Origin: Liriodendron chinense
Taxonomy: Eukaryota; Streptophyta; Magnoliopsida; Magnoliales; Magnoliaceae
DNA: 64,000 bases
Reading direction: 5' to 3'
NCBI GenBank assembly: GCA_003013855.2
Contig: PVNU02000868.1
Location: forward strand, 4,458,501-4,522,500
Shown: positions 29,164-40,629 of the stretch, piece by piece
Position numbering within the stretch: position 1 is the stretch's first letter
How the letters are laid out: the number at the start of each line of letters is the position of its first letter
The notes under the pieces: generated by a model
What the model saw: the letters and a program-made list of their open reading frames with translations, nothing else
What the model was told of the DNA's origin: nothing
Databases searched by the model: none
Program-made: the position numbers and the translations under genes

Positions 29164-32111
29164 TGTAACGCTCCGAATTTTTGCCAACTTGGATTTAAAA
29201 AATTATCAAATTTTTTTACTAAATTCATTTTATTTTATCACGTAGTGATCTTTAACACTTGATCCTAGCCTATACTAGTAAAGAACCACACAAATTCAAT
29301 TAATCAACGGTAGGAAGTTAATGAATCCGCCCGATCACAAAAAATCTTAGGCCTAACCTTGTCATTTATTCATCTATGGTCCAGATCTAGACAACCCGTC
29401 ACTGATTAATCAAGTTAAGCATAACTTAACTAACGAAGATCTACCTAAGACCAACACAATTGACAGTTTAAACATGTGCATGACCCAAATTACCAAATGA
29501 CCATATAACCTAGAAATAAATGGTTGAAGATGTATTAGGCCAAAACACCATTTTTCTAACTTTCTAATTACCAAACCCTAAACATAAGTTGATCCAACCC
29601 CACACATAATACACACTGAAATCTTACATTTTAATTTATTCCGAAAATCCGAAAATGGCTGAAATCACTGAATAAGCTTTGGACCACTCATTAGTGGGCC
29701 ATTAACCTCGAGACTAAGGAAAATCGTCCATTTGGAAGGCTTGACGTCCCTTGCAAAACTTTAAGTTGAAATACACGTCGAATCACTCAACTTGGAGCTA
29801 ATGGAGTAGCACATGTGATGTGTGAATCTGTCTAGAAATTATCTAAAACTTAAGTGAGTTTTGTCATTCAAACTTACGTGAAGTTGTGGCTTTTAAGTGT
29901 TAGTTTTGATGAAACTTAGGACACTAGTTTTGATTATTACTTCTCAAACACTCCTAAAGTTGCGGCCTCGATCAATGATCGGTGACTGTTAAATAAATAC
30001 TAAGTTATATTCGTTGATCGTCGCGTCCTAAACGCAGGGTGATCGTAGTCTTAGGTGGATCTTCACTTGTAGCAACTATCTTATGGATTGGATAGGCCCG
30101 GATGGACCCAAGTGGGCCCCAAATGCTAGAAACAACTTTCTAAAGGGTTATATTACAAAGGCCAAGTCATTAGGGTCATTTGTGCCACTTCTAGCACTAT
30201 ATAATGAGCTCATTTGGGCATTTCTCCCCCAAATCTGAATTTTAAGAATTTGGGAGAGAAATGGAGAGAAATAAGAGGAAAGAGAAGGAGAAAGAGAGGA
30301 GGAGAGAGAGTTTAGTACTTGCTTTTGAATATATCATCTTATGGGTGCAAGATCTACATTCGGGTCGCTAATTTCTTTGTCATCCCCGTTTTCCCTTGCG
30401 ATCAAAGGTAAGAAAAGCATCCTACCTTGCAATCATATCTTCCTTAGTGATTAAACTCTATAAATCTCACTTGAACTCTTCTATTGGTGTAGGAATCATC
30501 GATTTTCCAAAAAACCCTAAACCTAGGTGCTCGGAAACTGAGAAACCTTAATCTAAAGATACAGATCTTTCTAGGTTTTCATTTATCAACACTTGACGGT
30601 GCTAGATAATTATTATAGGATGTAGATAAGATTTCATGCGTTATATATGCTTACATTGCTTTATTTATTGCAAACCTTAATATATGCTTAGGATGGTAGT
30701 TTCTGTGTTCGATGAATGCTTAAATGACTTGAAAATTTCAATGTTAGAATTCTATTGTGACTTGATCTCATTTTAGTTTAGTTGATTGGTATTGGATGAC
30801 ATATATGCTTGAATGAACATGCCTTGATGTGTGGTTCGATAATTTCATAAATATGATTTACCTTGTTAAAATGAATTTGGATTTTTGGTAGTTTAAGAGT
30901 GGAAAACCAAACAAGTATGGGGGTAGCCCATTTGGGTTGGCTACCCCAAATTGGTTTGATTGACCGGGGTTGAACATGAATGAACGAAAGCAGTTAGAGC
31001 TACATGGGTTGCTTGCACCCAACGCCGATCTGCTCAACGTATTTCCTTATCAATCAGATCAGTCTAATGCCTTATTTAGTTGATTGATATTCATTATTGC
31101 GTCACACTCTATGGAATCTAGAATACCACATTTGCTAGTGAAAAATAGTCCACTTATAACCATTAGTACGATATGATCCCGTCAAGTCTCATGGGCCGTG
31201 TATGGTGGTATGAACATCGTGTCCGAGTTGCCAGCCTACGCTGTAGTGATGAGTCTCCCAGTAGTGTCCTTTGAGCATCTGTGAGGGTAACGAGCCATAT
31301 TTGTGTTAAACTGATTTAACTAACAAGCCATTATTCCTAAATTATGAATTGAATGAAATGTGTGAATGTTGAAATCAAAATAGGGATTAAAAGACACGGA
31401 CAATGAGCTGTTTCGTGCAGCAAGTGATCCAGTTTAGACTCATGATATAATGGCGCTATTCTAGATTCGCCAATACTACTGTATGCGAAATGATTAATAA
31501 AGGTCGAACTAATTATGATATGGGCATTCCAAGTAACTATCTGACTTTTAAAGGCTAATATATCGAAGAACAACCCTCATACTTGCATTTATAGGGTGAT
31601 TTGTTGACTGTCAGTGGCCAACGCATCATTTAATTTTATGTTGTTCTTTTATCTGGGACATGTATTATCTTCAACTACCATGACATTCATGCATTTAATC
31701 AACTAGTTAGAAAATTATTTATTTTGTGATGCTATCATTACCTAAGCCTGATTGACGTGATAACATATGTAACTTAGAAGCATAGTACCATTGAGATGAG
31801 CACTCACTCCCACCTTGGACAGTGTTTTAAAACACCATCCAGACTCTCTTATCAGTATAGGTACTTTGGAGGCCAATACGATCAAAGAGGAGGATGAGGA
31901 GTACACCGAGGACTTCTTCTATTTTCAGTATTCGGATGGACTATTCGAATGGCCAGACCTAGTTGGAGTGTCATGCTGCCTTTTGTATATTTTGGAGTTG
32001 TGGGCTTGAATGTTGCAACATTCTTTTGTATATCATTCTGCGAAGTATAAGTGAGACCCGAAATCTAGAGGATTGGGTTTGTACTCGACCCCTGAAATTT
32101 GGGGCATGACA
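29164..32111. mobile_element. 2.9-kb solo LTR (Tekay/Del-like appearance)
   Basis: Opens TGTAACGCTCCGAATTTTTG and closes CCTGAAATTTGGGGCATGACA-like, terminal patterns common in long LTRs of plant chromovirus elements. Flanks AAATG (29159-29163) and AAACG (32112-32116) form a 5-bp duplication with one CG-to-TG change. Family-X sequence resumes on both sides, which fixes the boundaries. Inside are a TATA-like CTATATAATGAG near 30198, a purine-rich GAGA tract (30250-30330), and no pol-like frame. A solo LTR left after recombination is the simplest reading. Confidence 0.7.
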
Positions 32112-32639
32112 AAACGACTACACGACAACTTCCAAACAGGAAAACTATTTGTATTGAAAGGATCGATAACTAGTCCAACATATGAGCATAGCCTAGAATT
32201 ACAACTAAAGACAACTATCGCTACTCCTAGAATAACGATTATGCTAGGGATAAGCTAAAGAGCTAAAATATAAGATAATTTAGTTGTTTGATTTGGAATT
32301 AGTTGGTGTGAGACATCTTGCTCTATTGATTTTCTCTTATATTCATAGATTTTTTTGGACGCTAAGAACCTTCTGAATCATCCGTTACACTAGCCATTTA
32401 TTGTTACTCTACCTTTTTGTCTCTTTCTCTCCCCTGCTATTTATTTATAATTGTTTTGATCTCTTGCTCACTGCTATCCCTTTAGGTGACATGTCCTAAT
32501 CAGTTGACGCTAGATGTTGTTATGCAAAATATGCCCCCACATATCTTAGCATATCACATGCGTGTTGTGCATTTCTCCTTCTATGACGCATCTTTTTCCA
32601 ATTGGCTTAGCCAGGGTGGTAGAAATAGGGTATAAGAAT

Positions 32640-33024
32640 TTTATGACATCAACCCACCACGAGATCGAGGCGGTGTGTTGCACACCACGTAATCCTATCC
32701 CTTTAGACGGTGCGTTTCAATACTAAAGGCATGGCTCGAATTCCCATGTGATGTGGGTGGGTGTGAGTGTGTGTAAAAAAAAAAAAAGAGTGGGGCACAC
32801 CTGACCAAAACAATGGACGGTTTAAAAGTACTTTCTGTCAGCATTCAGCACATGTGTGGCCACCATCATCTGCATGGTGTGACCCCACTTATACACGGCT
32901 CAATTTCCCACAACATTGGACAAGTTGGAACAGTGATGTTGAGGTGGACCTAGATCCTAACTGTGAAGCCCACCTTAAATGTATGTGCCTTACATGCACG
33001 CCATTCATCAGTTTTGACAGTTAA
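32640..33024. repeat. remainder of foldback family F copy and related DNA
   Basis: CACCACGAGATCGAGGCGG and GTGTGTTGCACACCACGTAA continue the F copy interrupted at 8855; the same phrase occurs at 40440-40470. Then a simple A run (32776-32787) and more F-like arm sequence. No gene seen. Confidence 0.55.
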
Positions 33025-33027
33025 TAA

Positions 33028-33319
33028 GGCCCGTTTGGATACCACCTAATAAGTTACTTTTTCTACTGACAGTGGATAAGTAACTTATTTCTGATAAGTT
33101 TAGTTTATGATTAGTAACCAGTAACGTTTTTACTTAAAAGTACATAATCACTTCAGCAAACTTTTTTAGCTTTTTAACTTTCCGGGAGAGATGAAAGAGA
33201 GGAAAAGCTGATAAGTATATTGTTTAACAAACACTCATTTTCTTAATAAGTAGAAACTAAGATAAGTTACTTGTGACATAAGTAACTTATCTTAAGCAAC
33301 TTACTATCCAAACGGGCCC
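33028..33319. mobile_element. Tourist-like MITE (PIF/Harbinger type)
   Basis: Terminal inverted repeats GGCCCGTTTGGATA and TATCCAAACGGGCCC are flanked by TAA on both sides (33025-33027, 33320-33322), the 3-bp target typical of PIF/Harbinger. About 292 bp, AT-rich, with AAGTAACTTAT-type inverted repeats inside. No coding capacity. Confidence 0.8.
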
Positions 33320-33322
33320 TAA

Positions 33323-34032
33323 ATGTTTCTTTATCGAGCTGATATTTATGTGATCCCTTCGTCCAAGTCTTTCTAGCCCTATCAACAGGTTCTAATGGTG
33401 GGTATTCAATTCTAGTGGCCACCAGGAAATAAACATTCTGGTGACCACCAAGAAGCTTTTAATAGTGGGTATTCAATCACCACTTGCCTGCGATGTGGTC
33501 CACTTAAGATTTGGATCTACTTCATTTTTAAAATCATGTCATAAGATGAACTATCAAAACGGGATGGACGACACGGATGTAAGGAACAAACGTCACCGAG
33601 AGCCTCACAGTCATGGATCCATGGAAGTGACTCTCCCGAGGGAGGTGCATCCATGTCAGGCAAGCTTATGACGGACAAGGTGTGTTCTACCGTGACCATG
33701 GGCCTATATGAAAGTAGTCTTTGTATATCCACGCAGTCCATTTGTTTTGCCAGCTTATTTTAGGGGAAGGGTCTAACAATGAAACAGATCTAAATCTCAA
33801 GTGTACCACACCACAGTAAACAATAGTATTGACCATTACAAACTAGTTATTGGCCACAAAAGCTTTCGATGAAGCTGATATTTGTGTTTACCTGTTCATA
33901 AGGTCGATGTAACCTCATAATCAGGTTGGATGGCAATAAACATTATAGTGGATCTTGGGAAGTTTTTTAGAGTGGTGTGCTCTACATGACATTTTTATTT
34001 GCTTTATTATTGAAACCATGCCCTAAAATGAG

Positions 34033-34088
<56 letters not shown>

Positions 34089-34660
34089 ACACATTTATAG
34101 AGGTGGACCCACAGGCAGGCTCCCACCTGTGGCTGGACTGTGAATACGAAGGGGCTTAGTGGGTGAAGCGCAGACCAGCGGGCTGGTTGGTGTATTGACA
34201 TCACCAATTTTTGTGGGCCCTACCATGAGGTTCATAGTATATCCAAACCGTCCGTCCATTAGGCGACATTGTTATAAGAGTTTAATCTAAAAATAGGACA
34301 TATCCAATGATCAAGCGGACCATACAATGCAGTGGGAGATTGAACGTCGACCATTGAAACCTTCTTGGTGTTCACAGAAGTTTTGGATCAATCTGATATT
34401 TGTTTTTACCCTTCATCCAGGTCTATGTGACCTTATGAACAGTTTGGATGGCAAATAAACATCATGGTGGGCCCTAGCAATGTTTTAACGGTGATAATCA
34501 TTGTTCCCACTGCCTTTTGTGGTGTGGTCCACTTAAGATTTGGATATATCCCATTTTTTGGATCATGCCCTAAAATGATCTTGTAAATTGTATGGACGGT
34601 GTAAATATGTTAAATACATCATATTTGGGCCCACATGATCTTGATTTTCTTTGAACAGTT
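33323..34660. repeat. foldback family F copies
   Basis: Two or more diverged F copies with arms in both orientations (e.g. GATGGCAAATAAACATCATGG, GGTGTGGTCCACTTAAGATT). The copy at about 34190-34660 is nearly complete and palindromic. No gene. Confidence 0.65.
34032..34088. repeat. compound (CG)n(CA)n(TA)n microsatellite
   Basis: GCGCGCGC, then about 13 CA units, then about 12 TA units, inside an F copy. Confidence 0.95.
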
Positions 34661-34794
34661 GGTATGACCAAGGAGCTCGAGGACTGACAAATTGTCTGGA
34701 GCGGACACGTACTCACACCAGCAAATTAGCTGGTGTAGGGTACAGCAGGCAATCCTCTTCCATAAATACTGGCAAAGGCACCGGAGATTTATTT

Positions 34795-35910
34795 TAGAGG
34801 TGGGCACAAACCGGGCCAGCTCGATGGTTCGGCCCGGTCGGCATCGAAAAAGTCTGGTTTGGACTGGTTTTAAGTTGAGTTTGATCCAGCAATGAGCCAC
34901 TCTAACTCAAAGTTATGTGGTGCCAGCCCGGTCCAGCTCGAAGTTCCGCTCGGCCTGGTTTGGATCGGCCCGGCCCAACTCGGCTCATAAGGTAACAGCT
35001 AACAGGATTAGCAAATCCATGTCGTTATTTTCGGGGCGCGATTAGGTACGTGCTTATCTTCAATGGGGAGTTATTTGATACTCTGGCTGCGTATGACGCC
35101 CGATACGCAGGCACTTACAAATGGTATACGTGACCTGTATTAGCTAAAATTAAACCAACCAAATTTTGGAACCACATGTTTCCAAAATATTCTCCAAACC
35201 CAAATTGGATTGAACAATCTTGACCTCTAATTTATGGATACTTGTATTTATGAAATAAAGATCATTTGATATTTTTCATTTTAACCATCTAGTAAATGCT
35301 CGGCAATCTAATAGTATGATAACCCGATAAAAGTAACTTTTAGTTCTTGCAACAATTAAAATGGGACCTACAATTTGAATGGTTCGGTTTGAATTACTTG
35401 TACTCTACGTGTGCACTTTCTAAGTAATTACTAAGTGCCTGCATCATCCATCACACTTTGCAAGAGTGTGAAAGTATTTCTCATCATCGATTGCATTAGA
35501 GAGCGGATTAGCTGTTACCGAGAGAACAACTTAGTGGGTGTTACCCTAACTTTTGTTTGAAAAATGCTCTTACATGTGTATTTTGAAGTTGCACAACCAT
35601 CATGTAATAATATACTTCGTGTTTTTTTGATGTTTTTTTTTAACTTTTTTTTTTAATTATTTTTCATTTAAACAAATAACAAAAAAAAAAAAAAGAGTTG
35701 TCGCCTGTTCAAACTCGGCCCGGCTCAGTTCGAAATTTTAGACCAAATCGATCCCGGCCCGAGCTAGACTTTTCTGGAGCAAACCAAACTTGGGCCGCAT
35801 GGGTCAACCCGAAACCTAAATGGGGGCAATCCACAAACTGGGGTGGCATAAAAACAAGCCAAACCAAACTCGGGCTAACTTGGCTCGGCTCGGATAGTTG
35901 CCCACCCCTA
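34795..35910. mobile_element. hAT-like non-autonomous element with TAGGGGTGGGCA termini
   Basis: Starts TAGAGGTGGGCACAAACC and ends TTGCCCACCCCTA, a terminal inverted repeat of about 12 bp. Subterminal regions are rich in GGCCCGG/CTCGG words on both arms, as in many plant hAT short elements. The middle (34990-35690) is AT-rich without coding sequence. An 8-bp duplication could not be confirmed. Confidence 0.5.
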
Positions 35911-35920
35911 ATATTTAGAC

Positions 35921-36450
35921 AGGCGCCGATTTTCCTGCAAAAGCCTTGCTCAGAAGTTTCTGGTAACCAAGGTGGGGCCTACAGTGAGTTTTTTTATAAA
36001 TCCACCCTATCCATCCGTCTTGGGAGCTCATTTTAGACATGAAAACCAAAAAAGAACCGGATCCATGACTCTAGACTCAAGTGGGCCTCACTAAAGGAAA
36101 AGGTGGGTAGGTAAATTACTGCCGTTGAAACCTCCCTAGGTCCACAGTGATGTTTATATGACAACCATACTGTTCATAACGTCACTACCACTTAGATGAA
36201 CTGGAAACACAAATATTATCCTGATTGGAAACTCCCGGCGCTCCATAAATATTTCAACTGTGGACGTTCAATCCTCACATTTTCGGCCCACTTGAGTCTT
36301 GGTTCCTGTTCATTTTTATTTTCATGTCCTAAATGAGCTCCCAAAACGAATGGAGGTGGTGGATTTATAAAAAAAACATCACTACAGGCCCACCTTGATT
36401 TCCAGCTTAAGAACTTCACGCGCAAATCTTTTCACAGGAAATCGGCACCC
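35921..36450. mobile_element. Mutator-like MITE, family G copy 1
   Basis: Long inverted termini: AGGCGCCGATTTTCCTGC on the left and the reverse complement GGGTGCCGATTTCCTGTG on the right. Flanks TATTTAGAC (35912-35920) and TAATTAGAC (36451-36459) match at 8 of 9, a Mutator-sized duplication. About 530 bp, non-coding. Confidence 0.7.
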
Positions 36451-36462
36451 TAATTAGACAGG

Positions 36463-37105
36463 ACGCCGATTAGCTACTGACCGATCTAGGAGTCCGGATC
36501 CTCTGATGAAACCCAGCAGAGAAATCCTGCTCGTCGCTTCTCTGATCGGTCCAAGTCAGCCTGACTGTGTCAGTCAGGATCCGGATTCCGGTCTAGTTAC
36601 TGACGTCACCAACTTCGGTAGGCTCCACCATAATGTATGTGTTGTATCCACACCGTCCAACCATTTGGAGAGTTCATTTTAGGGCATGATATAAAGAATG
36701 AGATCGATCCAAACCTCAAGTGGACTCCACCAAAAAAAAAACAGTGGGGCTTGATCCCCTACCATTAAAATATTCTTGGGGCCATAGAAGTTTTCGATCA
36801 AGCTGATATTTGTGTTTTCCCTTCTTCGATGCCTGTGTGAACTTACCAACAGGTTGGATCTCAAATAAACACCGTGGTGGGCCCTAGGAAGGTTTCAACA
36901 GTTTTTTCACTGTCCCCACTGTTTTCTTTGGTGGGTCCACTTGAGATTTGGAAGGTCTAATTCTTTAGATCATGCCCGAAAATGATCTCTCCAAATGAAC
37001 GGATAGTGTGGATACAACACATACATCATGGTGGGCTCACAGAAGTTAGTGACGTCACTTCAGCAGCGAGATAGCTACTCAACATGTCAGTGGCTAATCC
37101 GCTTC
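36463..37105. repeat. foldback family F copy with embedded family H fragment
   Basis: The left edge GATTAGCTACTGAC and right edge GTCAGTGGCTAATC are inverted; both arms carry GTGACGTCAC-like words. At 36490-36592 a small inverted unit (GTCCGGATCCTC...GGATCCGGATTCC) belongs to another short family (H). Non-coding. Confidence 0.6.
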
Positions 37106-37165
37106 CATTTAGATAGCAAGCAGCGGTCAGGGGTGGGCCACGGGGGTACGTACCTGAATAATTTA

Positions 37166-37659
37166 GGGGCGCGATTTCCTTGGAAAGCCTTGCGCAAGAG
37201 TTTCTGCGCTGGGAACCAAGGTGGGGTCCATAATGATGTTTTTTTTTTATAAATCCATCCCGTCCAGCCATTTTGGGGACTCATTTTAGGATATGAGAAC
37301 AAAAATGAACAGGATCCAAGACTTAAGTGGGCCGAAAGCGTGAGGATTGAACGTCTACAGTTGAAATATTTGTGGATCCACGTGACTTTCGAATCAAGAT
37401 AATATTTGTGTTTCCAGTTCATCCCAGTATTAGTGACGTTACTAACGGTATGGATGTCATATAAACATCACTGTGGACTCTGGGAGGTTTCAACTGTAGT
37501 AATTTACCTACCCACCTTTTACTTTAGTGAGGCCCACTGGAGTCTTGGATCCGGTTCGTTTTTGTTCTCATGTCCTAAAGTGAGCTCCCAAAATGGGTGG
37601 ACAGGGTGGATTTATCAAAAACATCACCGTGGGCCCAACCTGCGCAGAAAATTCATCCC
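37166..37659. mobile_element. Mutator-like MITE, family G copy 2
   Basis: Same family as 35921-36450 (AAAGCCTTGCGCAAGAGTTTC, CCAAGGTGGGGTCCA). Flanked by AATAATTTA (37157-37165) and CATAATTTA (37660-37668). 494 bp, non-coding. Confidence 0.65.
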
Positions 37660-37668
37660 CATAATTTA

Positions 37669-38190
37669 CGGACAGGATTGCCTACGAAAGCCTTTCCCAA
37701 GCGTCTCTGCGCTAAGGATCTAGGTGGGATTTACTGTGATGTTTGTGAGAAATCTATGCCGTCCAACCATTTTGTGAGATTATTTTAGCGTTTCGACCAA
37801 AAATGAACAGGATCCAAGACTCAAGTGGGCCACACTGAAGAAAAAGGTGTTAGGGAAATTCCTACTGTTGAAACCTCTATGGGGTCCACAATGATGTTTA
37901 TATGCCATCCATACCATTCATAATGTCATTCCTACTGAGATGAACTGAAAACACAAATATTATCCTGATTCGAAACTTCTGTGGCCCCACAAATATTTCT
38001 ACTGTGGAAGTTCAATTATTACATTTTCAGCCCTCTTGAGTTTTGGATTCCCATTCATTTTTTGCCGCAAGGCCTAAACTGATCTCACAAAATGTTTGGA
38101 CGGCTTAAATTTCTTACAAACATCACGGTAGGCCCCGCCTAGATTCTGAGTGCAGGAGATGCCTACTAAAGGCTTTCGCAGGCAAGCGTC
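37669..38190. mobile_element. Mutator-like MITE, family G copy 3, abutting copy 2
   Basis: Same family (CTACGAAAGCCTTTCCCAAG; the right arm GGCTTTCGCAGGCAAGCG is inverted). Flanked by CATAATTTA on both sides (37660-37668, 38191-38199); the left one is shared with copy 2. Confidence 0.65.
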
Positions 38191-38199
38191 CATAATTTA

Positions 38200-39260
38200 C
38201 CAAACATGGTTGGTCGCGGTAACCTGCCGTCCCATCAAATCCTTCCATATTTAAGCAGATTAGGTGCGGCCAGCCTCACCAAACACAATTCAGCTCTCTC
38301 CATGGGGTCCACCTTGATGTATGTATTGTATATCCATGCTGTCTAACGATTTTTTCAGCTCATCTTATGGTATGAGCCCAAAAATGAAGCAGATATAAAT
38401 ATCAGGTGTACCATATCATAGGACTCCTAAGGCCCATCATGCCTACGCTGATGTTTATTTACCTTCCAATCTTTTGAGAAGGTCTCACGGTCCGTTGGAT
38501 GAATGAAAAAAAAAACAAATATCAGAGAAGTTTTTAATGTTTAATCACCCATCTTTCCTGGTGTGGTCCACTTGAGATTTGAATCTGTTTCAAAATATAC
38601 AATAAATACATCAAGGTGGGACCCACAATCAGGGCAGCCCTTAATCCATTTTGGTGGCTCGGAACAAGCAGGACAATACCTAATCCGAGTCATACAAACC
38701 CGACATGTGAGGATCAGGTGGTGAGTGGCACAACGCCGTGATTCTGGATCCCCTTTTTGTTGCAGAACAGAGAGTCTCAGTTCTCTGCTTTTTCATTGGT
38801 ACAAGTCATTACAGCATAAGGTCAGTGTGATTAGGTTGCAAACCTATGTGATGCGGTTGTGTGAAGTGTGATGTGGTTGCGTGAAGTGTGATGTGGTTGC
38901 TCACCTATGTGATGATGTGAGTCAAATTCAGATGTGGTTGTGTGAAGTCTGATGTGGTTGCACACCTATGTGATGATGTGAGCCAATGAATTTGCAGCAA
39001 ACAGAGGATCCAGACTCTTTGATAACATGGTGAGATTTGATTGGTGGGTCTCACTGTGTTGATGATCTAAATTGAAATCAGGTCGGTCCACTCATCAGGG
39101 TGGGCGCCTCTGCATGTTGACTATGGTATGTGGACATGTGTTAGGTGGTGACGACGTAGTTGATTGGTGGAGCTGTACAATGTTAGAGATGTACAACTAC
39201 AAGGTGGGGCCCCACCCACTCGAGCGCTAGAATTGACATGTACACACGTGTGTTGTATGA
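38200..39260. repeat. F and H repeats with a short minisatellite
   Basis: 38300-38640 is another F copy. 38745-39020 is bounded by inverted ends (TTCTGGATCCCC / GGATCCAGA). It contains four to five repeats of a GTGATGTGGTTGYGTGAAG unit at 38847-38990. No gene seen. Confidence 0.55.
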
Positions 39261-40143
39261 TGGAATAACAAACCTGCCTATTTTGACCGTTTCAGAAGAG
39301 CCAATCAAAAGAAGACACATGGCATTGCAGGAGAAGTGTACAACACACATGCTGTCAGCTAAGATATGTGGAGTGTATTCTGTAGGGCGATAGCTGGCGT
39401 TAGCTGATTGGGACAAGTCATCAAAAGGGATAGCGGCCGAATGAAGCCTGAAAACAACTATCAGAAAAATATTAAGGAAGAGGAAGAGATCGAGGGTCAG
39501 GGATAGTAATGAATGGCTACTGTAACGACTGAATGTGGAGAGTATCTAGATGGTTCTTTACTTCTAGAAAGTTTATAAATAGCAGAGGACATCAACAAAA
39601 TAAGAGGTCTCACACCAACCAAACAAAATCAAACAAATCAATTATCTTATCATCTATCCTTTATGTTCCTTAGCATAATCAATTATCTTCCTTAGAGTAA
39701 TCGGTAACTTATGAGTGGGGGTAATCTTTAGCTGTAATATTCCAAGTCTACACTCATACTTTAGACTAGTTGTCCTTTCAATTCAAGCAGTTCTCCTTTC
39801 TAGAAGGTGTTTTACAGTTGTTCCTTTCAGTCGACGGTAAGTGTTTTCTTTTTTGTTTATTGCAATGTATGAGAAAGTCCTTCTTTACAGAAGGCAAGGT
39901 GCAACCCATTTTATGGAGGACGAACCCTATCCTTTGATAATCGTCTGATTATTTTAAACATCTTATGAGTGGCTGAATATATGGCCGATCTTCTCAGGTT
40001 TCGGTCATATATAGTCGAGTTCGACGAATCTGCCTATCTTGGCACTTGGGATCAAAGTTGTTTAGTTGGAATCAAGCCGCATCGTCGGTTATGGCACGCT
40101 CGCGCACATTACACGCGGCCAAAGGTGTACTCAAGAACCAACA
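39261..40143 (+). mobile_element. solo LTR of family X, second copy
   Basis: TG...CA unit of 883 bp, flanked by TATGA (39256-39260) and AATGA (40144-40148), 4 of 5 matching. A TATA box TATAAATAG lies at 39574-39582, followed by a leader-like region with GGTAAGTG, a possible splice donor, at 39837. It aligns in reverse with the three pieces of the split X copy around the nested stack. No coding sequence. Confidence 0.6.
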
Positions 40144-40620
40144 AATGAGACAACACATAAGGTCCACTATAATGTTTAATCCCCATCTAACCTATTCATA
40201 AGGTCACAAAAACCCTGACAAAGGAAAAACACAAATATTAGCGTAATCCAAAACTTTTGTGGCCCTGTGAAGTTTTCAATTGTAGGCCTTTAATCCCCAT
40301 TGCTTTCTATGGTTTAGTCCACTTGAGCATTGGACCCGCCTCATTTTTTGGGCTATGTCCTAAAATGATCTTGCACAATGAATAGACAATGTGGATGTAA
40401 CATATACATCATAGTAAAGACCAATTGGATCACATCAACCACCACCAGAGGCGATGTGTGGCACACCACGTAATCCGATTTCCCTTTAGGGCATGTTTGA
40501 TTTTCATTTATCCCTAGTAAATGCATGTAAATAGGTGCAAATAGTTAATTCTTACCATTTACTATCAAACTAGTATTTTCCCCTATAAAAAAACATTGGA
40601 AAAGGATTGACGTACACTTG
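40144..40620. repeat. foldback family F copy and a short AT-rich repeat fragment
   Basis: 40150-40480 is a close relative of 8570-8850 plus 32640-32710, and so supplies the uninterrupted version of the X insertion site. 40490-40600 (GGGCATGTTTGATTTTCATT) resembles one end of another short element. Confidence 0.6.
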
Positions 40621-40629
40621 TAGGCCCCA

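Larger units (their letters stand above)
8856..32634 (-). mobile_element. solo LTR of family X, split into three pieces by later insertions
   Basis: Three pieces, 8856-8966, 28937-29163 and 32117-32634, together make one ~860-bp sequence that aligns by eye, in reverse orientation, with the LTR-like unit at 39261-40143. Shared landmarks include GCGGCTYGATTCCAAC, GATAGGCARATWCGTCGAACT, AATCAGACGATTRTC and GGTGTGAGACMTCTT. The unit opens with TG on this strand. Its other end reads TA where CA would be expected. The AGAAT duplication flanks it. No internal retrotransposon genes accompany it, so it is best read as a solo LTR. It was the landing site for both the Ogre-like element and the 2.9-kb solo LTR. 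Confidence 0.65.

Noticed and set aside
34795..35910. 8-bp hAT-type duplication around the TAGGGGTGGGCA element
   Set aside because: Flanks ATTTATTT and ATATTTAG do not match well enough; the element is reported with reduced confidence.
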